A stretch of 64,000 nt of DNA from Elmis aenea (taxonomy: Eukaryota > Arthropoda > Insecta > Coleoptera > Elmidae). The notes below the pieces were generated by a model. That model made no database searches, was not told the origin of the DNA, and saw only the letters and a list, made by a program, of their open reading frames with translations. This document shows, piece after piece, positions 1 to 11,184 of the stretch (position 1 is the stretch's first letter; each line of letters opens with the position of its first letter). The position numbers and the translations under genes are program-made. Location: NCBI GenBank assembly GCA_947652605.1, contig OX393581.1, positions 7,630,640-7,694,639 of the forward strand, in the 5' to 3' direction.

Positions 1-221
1 ACGTTTTTTATGAGCAAGTTTATTTATAATTGCTTTATTACAAAGTTTTGTAATGGCTAAAGTAATTTTAAGGTGTAATATTTTTTAAAATATTCAAGTC
101 ATTCTTAACACTCAACGTTTTTTTTTTGACTAAACGATGTTCCATAATATTTTCAAAAAAAAAATTTTTTTAAAAATTCGCTGACCTGACAAATATTTTA
201 AACTTTTTATAGTACCCTATT

Positions 222-648
222 TTGTTTCCGCCAGTTCATTTTGCTGCAAATTTACTTGACCCTAAATATATGAGTAAAAAGTTAAATAATGATGAATATG
301 TTGATGCGCTTACTTATATTAGCAAACTATCGTTACATTTAATTAGGGGAAGTCATATTGGTCAAGTAATGGCTGAGGACTTTGTACAAAGCAAAGGAAG
401 AACTTTTTGCAGAAGATATTTTATGGGCCGCGTTAAGTTCTGTTTTGTGGTGGAAGTCGCTTTGCTTAACTATGACAGTTTAGGCAAGTAGCTACAGAAA
501 TATTGAATTGTCCTGCAACAACGTGTGCCACAGAAAGATCTTTTTCTGTTTTTGGCAATATTCATAACAAAAAAAAAAACTAACTAACAAATGAAAGAGC
601 CGCAAAGTTATTATTTGTTTATTATAATTTAAGGATGAGGCTATTTAT
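222..648 (+). pseudogene. hAT transposase C-terminal fragment, frameshifted
   Basis: Remnant of a hAT DNA transposase, a nuclear cut-and-paste enzyme. The first frame reads a conserved hAT stretch around 'AANLLDPKY' (about 232-260). After frameshifts the reading continues as 'LWWKSLC' (about 450) and then the C-terminal dimerisation block: 'LNCPATTCATERSFS' (about 505-550) and 'LTNERAAKLLFVYYNLRM' (about 580-636). The 'ATERSFS' signature is diagnostic of the hAT dimerisation domain. The N-terminal BED finger and the catalytic region are absent, no terminal repeats were identified, and at least two frame changes and a stop interrupt the reading. It is a dead fragment. Confidence 0.85.
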
Positions 649-1128
649 ACCTATAGTATGTATAAATAATTGACTATTTATACATACTTTTTTTTTAAAT
701 AACTGAGATAAACCAATGAAACTAAGAAATAGTTTTTCTTAAAAAAAAAAACTCTTACCTAACCTTTAACCTAATGTAAAAAATATATATAAATAAGAAG
801 TTGGGCCTTAGAAATAAGTTTATTGTAAAGAGAGATTCTGTACGGTATAGTAGAACTAAACGTATGTAAATCCACAATACAACCTTGTATTAAAATTTGT
901 GTGTGCCTCCTCGTTAAATTAATTAAATGATTTAACGTTTATTTGTTCTTTAACCCATTTCCTTCATTTTATTTTATGATAGGTACTAAATATTTTATCA
1001 TTGTTTTATAATTTTATACATTGTATATTGTTATAATTATAAATTTCTATTTGTACAAGAAATGTATGAAATTATAACAAATAGTAAGAACATCATAATA
1101 CAATCAAAAATACTAATACAATGGGATA
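649..1128. other. AT-rich tract without a gene; short perfect hairpin at 656-687
   Basis: No coding region was seen. A perfect 13-bp inverted repeat, GTATGTATAAATA at 656-668 with its complement at 675-687, surrounds a 6-nt loop. An 11-bp inverted repeat (TTGTTATAATT and its complement) lies near 1029-1082. Both may belong to decayed transposon sequence. Confidence 0.5.
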
Positions 1129-1130
1129 TA

Positions 1131-1320
1131 CAGGGTGGTCCAAATAGAAGGGCCACTCTTGGGATCTCGTAAACGATAAGAGCGATAAGAACTTTAAATT
1201 AGACAAATTGTTTCTCTTTCCGAGACCTATTCAGTGATGTTTTAGTGGTTTTTAAATGGTCCATGACACACTAGATAGTAAACAAAAATCGATATGGGCA
1301 TTTTTTTTAATCAATAATAA
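1131..1320 (+). mobile_element. TA-flanked CAGGGTG terminus of a short DNA transposon
   Basis: The tract begins TA|CAGGGTGGTCC and continues with a block reading GGGATCTCGTAAACGATAAGAG. That block is a reverse-complement relative of the end at 9512-9566, which reads CTCTTATAATAAACGAGATC and then CACCCTG|T. The same CAGGGTG end recurs several times in the window. A TA target suggests the Tc1/mariner superfamily. The matching opposite end was not found, so the right boundary is approximate. Confidence 0.5.
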
Positions 1321-1710
1321 TTTCGTTATTCTTGATGGAACAAAAATATTTTTGGGGAAAATGTTAAGGATTTTTTTACGCACTATAAAATAAAAACATT
1401 CATTTGTTTCAATATTGTTAAATTCTAAGATAAATTATAAACTTTTTTTTAATGGAAACCATAGTTGGCTATGACCTCATGAAAAAGCGTTAGTTTAATT
1501 GAAACACCCTAATTTGTTTTTATTTTTAAATTGCATATCAAATTGTTTAACAAATATGCAAAAGGCTGTTTTTTAAAATTTGGACCATTTACCATAAAAG
1601 TAGGTTAATAATTTTTTTTATTTTAAAATACCTTAGGGTTTGCATTTTACTCGCTTTTGGAGTCTACTAAGTTACCCACATTTTTAGGAATTTAAATGAA
1701 TGTAATTAAA

Positions 1711-4527
1711 TATCATTACCATTTTCGGCATTCTTGTACTCCCCATTCTTTCTGTATGTCCCAGCCACCTTAGCCTTTGTGCTTTTATAACCCCAATGAT
1801 ACTTGTTTCTTTGTATAGTTCTTTTAATTCATCGTTTGTTCTTCTTACCCACCCATCTCCAATTCTCTTTCCGCCAAATATTTTCCTTAGTACCTTCCTT
1901 TCCCACACTTCTAGTCTTGTTTGTTCTGTTTTGTTTAGCGTCCATGTTTCGCACGCGTACGTCACTATTGGTCTTATAGTAGTGTGGTATATTTTGATCT
2001 TTGCTTTTCTAGAAATATTTTTATTTCTCAGAACTCTGTTTAGTGCTCCCAAACATCGGTTTCCAGCCATTATTCTTGCCTGTATCTCATTGCCTATATT
2101 TGGGTTTCTTGAGAATACAGCCCCTAGGTACGTGAACTTTTCCACCTCTTCAAACTTGTATTCTTTTCCACTTTCTGTTGTTACATTCAAGTAGTTTCCT
2201 CCTTTAAATTCACTGTCCTTCCATTCCATATACTTTGTCTTCTCCTCGTTTATATATAATCCCACCTTTCCCGCCTTTTCCTCCAGTGTTTTCGTTATAG
2301 TTCTCAACTCCTCTTTACTTCTAGTAATTAGCACAAGATCATCCGCAAATGCTAAGCATTGGTGCCTTCTTCTATATACCAGCCCACTTCTGTTGATCTT
2401 CGCTTCCCTTATTGCTTTTTCCAGCACAATGCTGAACAGATTCGCCGACATTGGGTCCCCTTGTCTAACCCCCTCCTTACTCTCGAAAACTTCTGATGTT
2501 TTGCTGCCTACTCTAACCAGATTTTCTGTTCTTCTTAACGTTACTTTTATCATTCTTGTAAGTTTACCACTTACTCCCATTTCTTCTACTGCTTTGTACA
2601 ATGCTTCTCTTTGAACGTTATCGTATGCTTGTCTGAAGTCGACAAACAAAACAAATGTCTGTTTCTCGTGTTGATAGCTTTCTGCTTGAATCTCTCTTAG
2701 GGTGAAAATGTGATCCGTGGTGCTTCTTCCCTTCCTAAAGCCGCATTGGTACTCCCCTATTTCGTTTTCTGTTTCTTCTACTAATTTATTTTTTATATAA
2801 GTTGCTATAATTTTATATGCGACGTTTAACAGGGAAATACCTCTGTAGTTGTGGCAAACACTTGCATCCCCTTTTTTATACACTGGGCATATTATTGCTT
2901 GTCCCCATTCTTTTGGCATTTCTTCTTTCCTCCAGATTTCCTCCATCAGTTTTTGTAATTGTTCGATCAAGTCCTTGCTACCATACTTAAACAATTCTAC
3001 AGTTATTCTATCTGTTCCTGGGCTCTTATTATTTTTTATCCGTTCCACTATTTCTTCGATTTGTTTTTTAGTTGGGGCTGGCACTTCTCTAGGACTCTCA
3101 TTCATATTTCTATTAATCTGCTCATTTTCCCTCGCCTTCCTGCTGTTATCATTTAGTAGTTGGTCAAAATGTTCCTTCCATTTTTTTAGTATTTCTTCCT
3201 CTCCTGCAATAATATCTCCGTTTTCGTCCTTAAGGAATACCGTTTTTGTTTGGAATCCTCTCCTTTCTTTTTTAATTCCTTGGTACAAATTTCTAACCTG
3301 GTTATTCCTGAAATTGGTTTCTATTTCTTGTATCACTTTTTCATTATATTTCCTTTTTTTATCTCTTAGCAGTGTTTTCGTTTTCCTCCTTTGCTCCTCA
3401 TATTTATTTTTCTCCTCTTCCGTTTTTCCCGTTAACATTTTTAATCTCAGTTTTTTCCTTTCCTCTAGTTCTTTCTTACAGTCCTCATCAAACCAATTTT
3501 TTCTTTCCTGTTTCGCTTTACTATTACAATTTTTGGCAGCCCGATTAATCCTCGTTTTCAGTTCATTCCATTGTTCCTCAATTTCCTCCTTATCCGCCAT
3601 TTTCTCCAATTCTTTTTTAATGCTTTTCTCGTATTTTAATTGATCGTCTTTACTCCTTAGTCTGATTACTTCTCTCTCTCTTCCTCCTGTCCTCGTTTGA
3701 TTTCTCACTACAGGCAATATTTGCGTCACTCTGGCTCCCACTATAAAGTGGTCAGTATCCGCGTCCGGGCCCCTATACGTTCTTACATTGCTGATTGCTT
3801 TTATCTCTGGTTTTTCGATTAAGATATGATCGATCTGATTTATAGTTTTTCCATCTGGTGACCGCCACGTACCCTTATATATGTCTTTTCTTTGGAAGTA
3901 CGTACTTACTATGACCAAATTCTTTTCCTTTGCGAAATCTATTAGAAATATCCCATTTTCATTTGTCGTTTCATGTTTGCTGTACTGCCCTATTGTTGGG
4001 CTATATATATTCTCTCTTCCTATTTTTGCATTTGCATCGCCAATCATTATTTTCATATCGTACCTAGGAATTTCTTCGTATATTTTATCTAGTTCATTAT
4101 AGAATTCTTCCTTGACTTCGACGTCTTTTTCTTCTGTAGGTGCGTGAAAGTTTAGCAGTGTAATGTTTTGATATTTTCCTCTTAGCCTCAGCAAGCATAT
4201 TCTTTCTGATACTGTTTTGACATTTATTATACCTGCCTTTAACTTTTTGTTGATTATAAAGCCCGTACCCAGCATTCTGTTATTTCCTCCACTGTTAATA
4301 AATACATATCCTTCTATTTCAATTGTACTTTGTCCCATTTGCTTTGTCTCTTGTAGTGCTACTATATTAAATTCGAATTTTCTAATTTCATTTATTATAT
4401 GCTTTAATTTTCCCTCCTCAAATGTTCCCCTTACATTCCAAGTTCCAAGTTTTATATTCCCGTTGTTTTCCTTTATTTCAATTCCGTTTTCCTTATTCTT
4501 AGCCTTTTCCTTTGCCAATTTCGTCAT
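1711..4527 (-). pseudogene. LINE ORF2: AP endonuclease and reverse transcriptase, C-terminus split off by inversion
   Basis: ORF2 nicks target DNA and copies the element RNA at the nick. It starts at ATG 4527. An endonuclease/exonuclease/phosphatase domain occupies about residues 27-268, with 'LGTWNVRG', 'ALQETKQ', 'GDANAKIG' and 'DTDHF'. A reverse transcriptase follows at about 500-770, with 'NYRGISLLN' near 560, 'GFRKGRST', 'GVRQGDP' near 687 and catalytic 'FADD' near 727. The downstream 'TYLGAVFS' and 'YACETWTLN' region is typical of CFDP2-like LINEs. The frame is open throughout but runs into flanking DNA after 'PKMVMI'. The missing ~57 residues are encoded in the opposite orientation at 5769-5960. 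As it stands the enzyme lacks its C-terminus, so the copy is disabled by rearrangement rather than by point decay. Confidence 0.9.
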
Positions 4528-4550
4528 CCCACTTTTTTCCCATTTGTTTT

Positions 4551-5360
4551 TTAGTTTTTTGGACCTCCTTTTATTCCATCTGGTGCCTCCTCCGTGTTAT
4601 TTAGCAATTTTTGTTCCTTGTGACACCATTTCAGGGTTTTATTATTTATTTGCAATTTTTGGAATCCAACTTTTACCCTGGCACCCTTACTTTTCTCAAC
4701 TTTAGCATAGTCTCTTATAGCCTTCTGTATTTTTCTTTCCTTTATTGTCATCTCCGCATCAATATATATCTCCGTTCCTTGCAGCTTGTTTTTATTTTTC
4801 AGCACCTCCATTTTGTCTTCCCAGTCCGCTAGCTCAACTATGCATTTGTTTTGGTTTATTCTACTTGTTTTCCTTATCTGTACTTTGATCTTTAGGTCTC
4901 GTTTTATTATATTTTCTATAATTTCCTTAGTTGTTTCCTTGTTTCCCGTGTCCAGTTTCACTCCTGTTATTATCACATTGTTTCTGATTTTGTCTTTTTC
5001 CAGTCTTTCTATTTTCTTTTCGGCTTCTTCCAGTCGTTCGTTCATTTCCTTCTTTTCTTTTTTCCATTCCTCCTTTATTTTACCTAACTCCCCCCTTAGT
5101 TGCTTTACTTCCTTTTCTAGACTTTTCAGTGTACCCTCCATACTTTCCTGTTCCTGTTGGAACGTTTTCTGATCTTCTTTTATTGCTTTTGTGTCTTTCA
5201 TCAGCTCTTTCATCATTCCTGTTAACACGTCAATCTTATCTTCTTGTGACTCCTTTTGAGGTGTTCTGCTTGTCTTTTTACTTCTTTTAAGTACTTCTTC
5301 TAGCTTCTCCGCTCCTCTTTTTCTTTTTGCATCTTCTGATGTGTACTCGTCACTGCTCAT
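4551..5360 (-). CDS. LINE ORF1: coiled-coil RNA-binding protein (269 aa)
   Basis: Complete ORF from ATG 5360, ending 23 bp before the ORF2 start, so the two lie in the usual ORF1-ORF2 order. Residues about 45-125 are rich in Lys/Glu with heptad-like spacing and predict a coiled coil. Next comes a fold resembling the L1 ORF1p RRM, with 'RNNVIITGV' near 127-135. The C-terminal domain is basic and includes 'ERKIQKAIRDYAK'. Proteins of this plan trimerise and coat LINE RNA as a chaperone in ribonucleoprotein particles. The assignment rests on domain order and the shared element, not on a search. The frame is unbroken, which argues for a fairly young insertion. Confidence 0.75.
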   Translation of the reverse strand: MSSDEYTSEDAKRKRGAEKLEEVLKRSKKTSRTPQKESQEDKIDVLTGMMKELMKDTKAIKEDQKTFQQEQESMEGTLKSLEKEVKQLRGELGKIKEEWKKEKKEMNERLEEAEKKIERLEKDKIRNNVIITGVKLDTGNKETTKEIIENIIKRDLKIKVQIRKTSRINQNKCIVELADWEDKMEVLKNKNKLQGTEIYIDAEMTIKERKIQKAIRDYAKVEKSKGARVKVGFQKLQINNKTLKWCHKEQKLLNNTEEAPDGIKGGPKN

Positions 5361-5768
5361 TTTGTTTCACACTGTATATTTAGTATTGGCTCGAAGTTTA
5401 TTTTCCAATTTTTTCTTAGTTCTCTAGCTATTGCTTATTTTTCTATTTTTATCACTATTATAGTTCGATATCCTTGTCTTTCACTTGCACCTTAGTCTAT
5501 TTCTTAATAATTTGGAACGAACTCACCCGTTTTCCTCCTGTTCCTTCTCCTCACTTTCGGTCCCTTCTCTAGGGCCGCCCTTTCCCTCACTTTTATGCAC
5601 CAAATTCGAAGTTCAGTTTTATTTATCACTCACTATCAATATTGTTTTGTTTAGAAAACTGGCTGTTTACATACACCTAGACCGACTTTTTGCGTGATAA
5701 GGCCCGAGTTTCGAGTTTTCTTATCGCCGCTGATTCGTCGACCGCTTTGTTTGCCTGCCAGAACTCAA
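5361..5768 (-). other. 5' UTR/promoter part of the inverted LINE
   Basis: Sequence upstream of ORF1 on the minus strand up to the inversion junction. It has no ORF. GC content rises at the outer end (about 5690-5768), as in LINE 5' regions that carry an internal promoter. The outer boundary is inferred from the junction with the sense segment, so a few bases of ambiguity remain. Confidence 0.55.
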
Positions 5769-5960
5769 CCGAAAATGGTAATGATAAACACGATAGGGGG
5801 AAGGAAGAGAAGGGGACGACCCAAAGCAAGATGGAGGACGGAAGTGGAGAGAGATTTAGAAACGTTAAAAATTACTGGATGGAGAAGGAAGGCCAGCGAT
5901 AGAGAAGGATGGAAGAAAGTTATCAAACAAGCCATGGGCCAACTTGGCTCGCAGAGCTAA
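5769..5960 (+). pseudogene. Detached C-terminal segment of the same LINE ORF2
   Basis: It reads 'PKMVMINTIGGRK', 'RRGRPKARWRTEVERDLE' and 'DREGWKKVIKQ' and ends at TAA 5958-5960. The 'GRP+.RW...DR..W' arrangement is the usual C-terminus of this LINE group. It begins in the same codon phase with the same six residues (PKMVMI) at which the minus-strand ORF2 is interrupted, so the two are halves of one gene. The target duplication starts 6 bp after the stop. Confidence 0.88.
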
Positions 5961-5977
5961 ATTATATAATTAAATAT

Positions 5978-7689
5978 ATTAGGTATAAAATTGTTTTAAG
6001 CAATCATTTATTATACCAATATTTTTATTTATAGACCGTACATGTGTGGACCTATAAAAAAATGTCTAACTCTAATAATTTAAAAAATATTATTTTACAA
6101 TAGAACATTATTTATTACTTGAAGGTAATAAAGTAAACAATTTAAAAATTAGTAATTTAGGGGGGTATAAAAAATTTACTTCTTTATGTATAAATTTAGC
6201 AAATATAAACCTAGCATAAGATCCTCTTTGTGTGCTATTTTAAAAGCTTAAAGATATTTACTTTATCCCTACTAAGAAATAAATGTTACTTTTTTCTGTT
6301 TGCAATTTTGTTTTATTCTGTAACTAATTCATTATTAACCCGCCTTCAAAATTAAGCAAAGTTGTGTATATTATCTACTTTTTATTTGCTTCATTTTGAA
6401 TTCCAATTTATATTTGTTTGTGAAAAGACGTTTAAAAGTTTTACAGCAAAATTTAAACTTTAGAATCAGGCCTGTTAATAACAGCTGTGTTGTATATTCT
6501 AAATTGTTTAAAAATAGTTTTAAGGTGTCAAGGTGAATGGGTAAAGCTTAACAGGTTAGTGACTTATTTATATTTGCATTAGATCGTGCGCTTTTTGATC
6601 TTGACATAGAAATTCCTTTAAGGTATTTATAATTGTCTCCCGTTCACCTAACCACTACTGTGAGGTTAACCTTTAGGTATTGTTTAATTAAATAAACGAT
6701 TAATAACAAATAATAAAGGCTATTGAATGGTGTAATTGAACTGCTAAAGGCCAAAATTGTGATACTTTTTTGATTGTTGATGTTGACGTGCAGATAACAA
6801 AAGTTTATTTTACACATCTTCGTAATTGTGAAATAATAATTCGCTTCAAATATAATAATAGCTATTTTTGCACTTAGAAAAAGGGAGGCTGTTTGTCATT
6901 AGCTATAAAAATTGTTCATTGAACACAAGTGCTTAATTGGGTACCCGGATTTTAATTCAAATTTCGTAATTGTTTGGTTATTATACTTTCCTAATTAAAG
7001 CAGTTTTGGAACATTTGAAACCAAACAAAACATCGTTTACAAAGTCTTACAACGATAAATCAACATTTTGATAGAATCATAGACAAAACTAGCATTTGTA
7101 AGAAATCGTATATAATATGTTGTTCATAGGAGTAACGCAATAACAAGGGGTCATCAACAATATATGACGGGATTTTATAATTATAATAAATATGAATTGA
7201 AAACGCAATTATATTAAATGTGCACGTTAAATCATCGTGTACACATTGTAAAGCGGTCGCGGTAGTACTTGAAATGCTTCTGCCGGTATTCAGAGAAGGT
7301 TTACGTCGACAATAATGAGTAAATCAATTCTGTATATCTGATAGTTATTCGAAAGCCTGTTAGGCCATCATCTGACGGCTGCAAGATATTAAAATGATCT
7401 TCTAAGCTTTCAGGAAATCCATTTAATAGGCTCTTTTTAATTTGCTACCAACAGCTTCTGAGTAATAACAATTTCAATGAAACTGCGCATTTCAATATTA
7501 TAATGGCTAAACGGTTCGCCAACATCAGGACTGAATTATTTGATTTCTTTGTAAATACCGACTTAAACTACACTGGATTTGTATGCAGCAGAAGAGATTG
7601 AGTAAATAAAATAAACTTAATTTTTAATTTCTGGGACGATTTGGAACCGGTCCTCTCAAAAGACGCGACTGAATTTTTTTTAGGTTCTT
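5978..7689. other. No gene seen
   Basis: AT-rich sequence with no credible ORF, terminal repeat or RNA gene on either strand. It separates the LINE from the piggyBac remnant. Confidence 0.5.
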
Positions 7690-9290
7690 AGACAAAATTA
7701 AAGTAATGGTTTAACACTCATAACACCATAATGTCACTGGAGACGCGACACGCTCTCTGGAGCTGTATAAGGCAAAAATGGATAAGAATGCGCAGTTGAT
7801 AAGAACACGCATTGTCTTTTTTAGCACCAAGATGTTCACATCTAAGTGAAATGTGTATTTTTACAAACCCTTCTTGGACACAATTAAAACCCTACTACCA
7901 TGGGGTCACTCAAGACCCCACACGCCCTTTGAAGCTGTATATCTTTGAAATGCTGCTTCCTAATATTCCAAAAAAAAATTTACTTTACACAAAACAGTAT
8001 ATATTAAGTTTTGGTACAGTGCGATTTTTGCAGCATTTATCGCGTCAAAAAATTAATTAGGTTACACGTAATACCACTGGAGTCACCGGAGACCCCTAAT
8101 ACTATGTATGGTAGTATGGTGCATTGATTTTAGAACGTTGTTTAGCTTTGTCAAAGAATAAACTTAAGAAGTGGTATTTAGAGTCTCAAAACAAAAAACG
8201 GGACGACAACCACGACGGAATGTGGGCATCTAGAAAGAGCTACTAATAGATGTGACAACCGAAACGTAGATACAATATGTAGTAGTTTTCGTCTCTTCTT
8301 TAGAGATTATACTATAAACTACGTTGTTCAATGGACCAATGCAGAAGGCAAACTAAAGCATGGGGATTTATGGAGAGATGTGAATGCCAAGGAGTTTCCA
8401 CACTTCATTGGTCTGCTAATATTAGCAGGGGGTTTATAAATCTCATAACAAAGGGATTACAAATTTGTGGAATGTTGAAGATGGACGTCCTATATTTAAC
8501 AAAACTATGAGTAGAAACAGATTCACTTCAATTTCTCGATGCCTGCGTTTAGATAATGCTGAAGCAAGAAGAAAAAATCGAGACCCAGATAAACAGGCAC
8601 CAATTCCAATACTTTTTGAATTATGGCTACCCACTCTACAAGATGCGTACATTCCCTATGAGAGCATAACGGTATATACCATCAAAGCCAGGAAAATATG
8701 GCATAAAGATTTGGGCATCCTGCGATAGTCAAACCGCATACGTTTAGAATTGCCAGATATGTAGTGATAAAATAGGTGACCAGAGTGAAAGAAATCAAGG
8801 CAAACGAGTCGTTTTAGAAATGATAGAGGGGTTAGAGAAACCAGGGAGGAATGTGACCACCGATAATTTTTTTACGAGTCTCGAACTTGCAAGAGATTTG
8901 AAAGAAAATAATCTAACATTGCTTAGTACAGTACGGAAGAACAGACCAGAGCTCCCTAAGAAACTAGCCGATTCGCATAAGAGAGACCTGTATTCAATTT
9001 AATTTGGATATCAAGACGACGCTATATTAGTGTGTTATTGTCCAAAAAAGAAAACAACTGTTACGTTACTATCAACAACACACGACATTAGAGAGATTTC
9101 TGAATGTGACAGGAGAAACCGCAAATGATAATTGACTATAATAAAACAAAATCAGGCGTTGATACCATGCACCCAGCTTTTCCTGCGGGAGTTTACACTT
9201 TGCTGTTGTATGTGCTAGGGTTTTAAAAAAAATTACATTTTTAAGGTAATTAGTTGTGTGAATGTGTTAAGAAAAAATGAAATTGGGGGT
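7690..9290 (+). mobile_element. Decayed piggyBac element with palindromic repeats
   Basis: The transposase remnant (8290-9230) is preceded by degenerate repeats: 'accataatgtcactggagac' near 7727, 'accatggggtcactcaagac' near 7897, and a third version near 8070. The first two are each followed by a '..GACACGC/CACACGC...AGCTGTATA' stretch. The second contains a perfect inverted repeat, TGGGGTC (7901-7907) and GACCCCA (7914-7920). Such repeats are plausible transposase-binding sites. No TTAA-flanked ends could be fixed, so the limits are approximate. Confidence 0.6.
8290..9230 (+). pseudogene. piggyBac transposase (DDE_Tnp_1_7), several frameshifts
   Basis: piggyBac transposases cut and paste at TTAA. 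Readable blocks in order: 'YVVQWTNAEGKLKHGDLW' (about 8315), 'WNVEDGRPIFNKTMSRNRF' (about 8468), 'RLDNAEARRKNRD' and 'LQDAYIPYESITV' (to about 8670), 'SKPGKYGIKIWASCDSQTAYV', 'GRNVTTDNFFTSLELA' (about 8850), and 'DYNKTKSGVDTM' (about 9135). After 'ESITV' the sequence jumps straight to 'YIPSKPGKYG', so the conserved 'DEQ...FRGR' segment holding the first catalytic Asp is deleted. The second (TDNFF) and third (GVDTM) Asp motifs remain. Frame changes near 8440, 8670 and 8740, a stop at 9000 and loss of the C-terminal Cys-rich domain make it inactive. Confidence 0.88.
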
Positions 9291-9429
9291 AATATCTCAA
9301 AAATGAAGAGTGATAAAAAATCGAAGATAATAGTTACATAAAAAATACATTCAGACAAATACAAATAAAATTGATTTAATGATTAAAACAAAAAAGTTAT
9401 GAGAAAAAAGAAATTCGACATTTTCATAT

Positions 9430-9566
9430 TTTTTGCTATAACGTCTAAAGCGCGAGGAATTTTGTACTTTGAAAATTCTTAAGAATATTTAATCTAATTT
9501 AAACAAACCTGTATCTCTTATAATAAACGAGATCCCCATGCTGAAAATGTAATCTGGGACACCCTG
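9430..9566 (-). mobile_element. CACCCTG terminus of a TA-type short transposon
   Basis: It ends CTGGGACACCCTG|TTTTA and contains CTCTTATAATAAACGAGATC, the reverse-complement counterpart of the block at 1131-1190. The inner boundary is undefined. It belongs to the CAGGGTG family scattered through the window. Confidence 0.45.
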
Positions 9567-11184
9567 TTTTATGTATTATTAAAATGCAATCCTAGAGAAT
9601 ATTTATATTTTAAATAAACACATAAACATACAAATATATTCTACAATCTTGTGGTAACATGATACTAAGTCTGATATTACAGTTTAGTGTTAAGAACTCC
9701 TGGGCCGCTTTTTCAGTTTCGGTAATTAAAATAAATTTCAAAAATTCTTTTTAAAACCGCATCGGAGCTATTTATGTCTTTATAAATTTGTAGTTAGTCT
9801 AGCCGCGTTCACGTCCGCTGCATAAAGTTTCGAACTTTGTATGCATATTAGTTTCTTCATTTTAATTGAAACCCTAATGAAACACAATATTAACATGTTT
9901 ATGGTGATATTTACAAGTTTATTACTAGGAAAAGTTATAACATCTTTTATTTTATGTTTAATCGAATTTTTATAATCTCATTTATCAGTTTATCGGCTTA
10001 TAGGTATAAATAAGCACCAAATAAGAATATAAATAGCTAATTAATGGAAATATAATATTAATAACGGAGTGAAGTTGATACAGGCAAGATAAAATTTAAT
10101 TTCATCTCCATTTACGTTGGGAGTATGGTTTTCGATTTTTCAAGACTTTCTGGAAACCAGAAATGAGCATAAGAAACGATTTAATGAACATGGTTTGCAT
10201 TCTATGTATTTTAGATTGTTTTATGCCCCAGTGGCGTGACTATTATTGAAGAAAGCATAGAGATTCCAACCATCAGAAAAGAGATCACGAAGTGCGTAGA
10301 AAAGCACGAGGGAAGACTTCACTCCCACGGCAACTCCTAGATAATGCTGGTTTGAAGAAAAGGCTCAAGAGCCTCCGTAGACTAATAACAATATTGTAAT
10401 ATAGAAGGGAAAAATAACACTAAAATTTAAGCAGTCCCGACTTTAATTTAAATTATGCTATGGTCTCAACCTTGGGGTTGTAAATTGTGTAGCCCGGGCA
10501 GGCGAGTGGGAGGGGGGAAGGGGGTACAGTTCCTAGGCCTAGGATTCATAGGAGCCCGAATAACATGCCACAAATATTTTTTTTAAAATAAATTATTAAC
10601 TTGGGCCACTGAGATGCACCAGCATAAAACAATGAACGAGAAAATCCAAATAAAAGGGTCATAAAAATTCCAATGCAGAGTTGTACTAAACAAAGGCCGG
10701 TGTACAAACAATAATCGTTAAGAGTGGTGTGGAGTGTGCGGCGATGCGATCGTATGTCAGCTCGTGTTCCGTGTTCGAGACCCGGCAGGGGAGCTGATAC
10801 CGCTTCGGTCCGACAGGATGCGTTCATGCTAAAGAACTAGCCGCTAGCATAGGTTATTTGTTACATACTTCTGCTAAACATTAAAAAATTTCACTGTTAG
10901 GTTGCCGTAAGCACGATTACCAAGAAATAAATCACCCTACATAACAGCTCGCGTCGAAAGCGCGTCTGCAATCAAATGCCGGGAAAACGGCAAAGAAATT
11001 ACAAGGAACATGCATCGGAACGGCTATAAAAAAAATCTGCGATTTGCATAATGTATCGGAGGCGGAGAATTATTGAGTGGGTTAGCAGTAATTGCAGTAA
11101 CTTGGGAAAAAACGGTTTATTAGTGCATTCGTCCGATAACGTCGCAAAACGTTAATTTCCGATTGTCATTTCTTTTCTGAACTC
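9567..11184. other. No gene seen; one G-rich spot near 10490-10560
   Basis: Mostly AT-rich. A locally GC-rich stretch at 10490-10560 includes 'gggaggggggaaggggg' and the palindrome CCTAGGCCTAGG. Near 10760 'tgttcgagacc' resembles a tRNA B box, but no A box or cloverleaf accompanies it. No convincing ORF is present. Confidence 0.45.

Larger units (their letters stand above)
1711..5966 (-). mobile_element. Near-complete two-ORF LINE with twin-priming-type internal inversion
   Basis: A non-LTR retrotransposon in two opposed segments. Positions 1711 to about 5768 hold the 5' part on the minus strand (5' UTR, ORF1, most of ORF2). Positions 5769-5966 hold the ORF2 C-terminus on the plus strand. 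The 18-base string CCGAAAATGGTAATGATA is present at the break in both: as complement at 1711-1728 and in sense at 5769-5786. An 11-bp direct repeat TAATTAAATAT flanks the whole structure at 1703-1713 and 5967-5977. An inverted 5' segment, a sense 3' segment and one flanking duplication are the expected product of twin priming during target-primed reverse transcription. The 3' UTR is only about 6 bp. Clade was not resolved: ORF2 resembles RTE/craniofacial-development-protein-2-like elements and ORF1 is L1-like. Confidence 0.9.

Noticed and set aside
1796..4705. Several long plus-strand open frames rich in Phe/Ser/Leu
   Set aside because: They are antisense shadows of the LINE ORF2 and ORF1; their composition mirrors the Lys/Glu-rich minus-strand proteins.
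10681..10830. Possible tRNA or tRNA-derived SINE (B-box-like tgttcgagacc)
   Set aside because: No A box at proper spacing, no cloverleaf and no tail.
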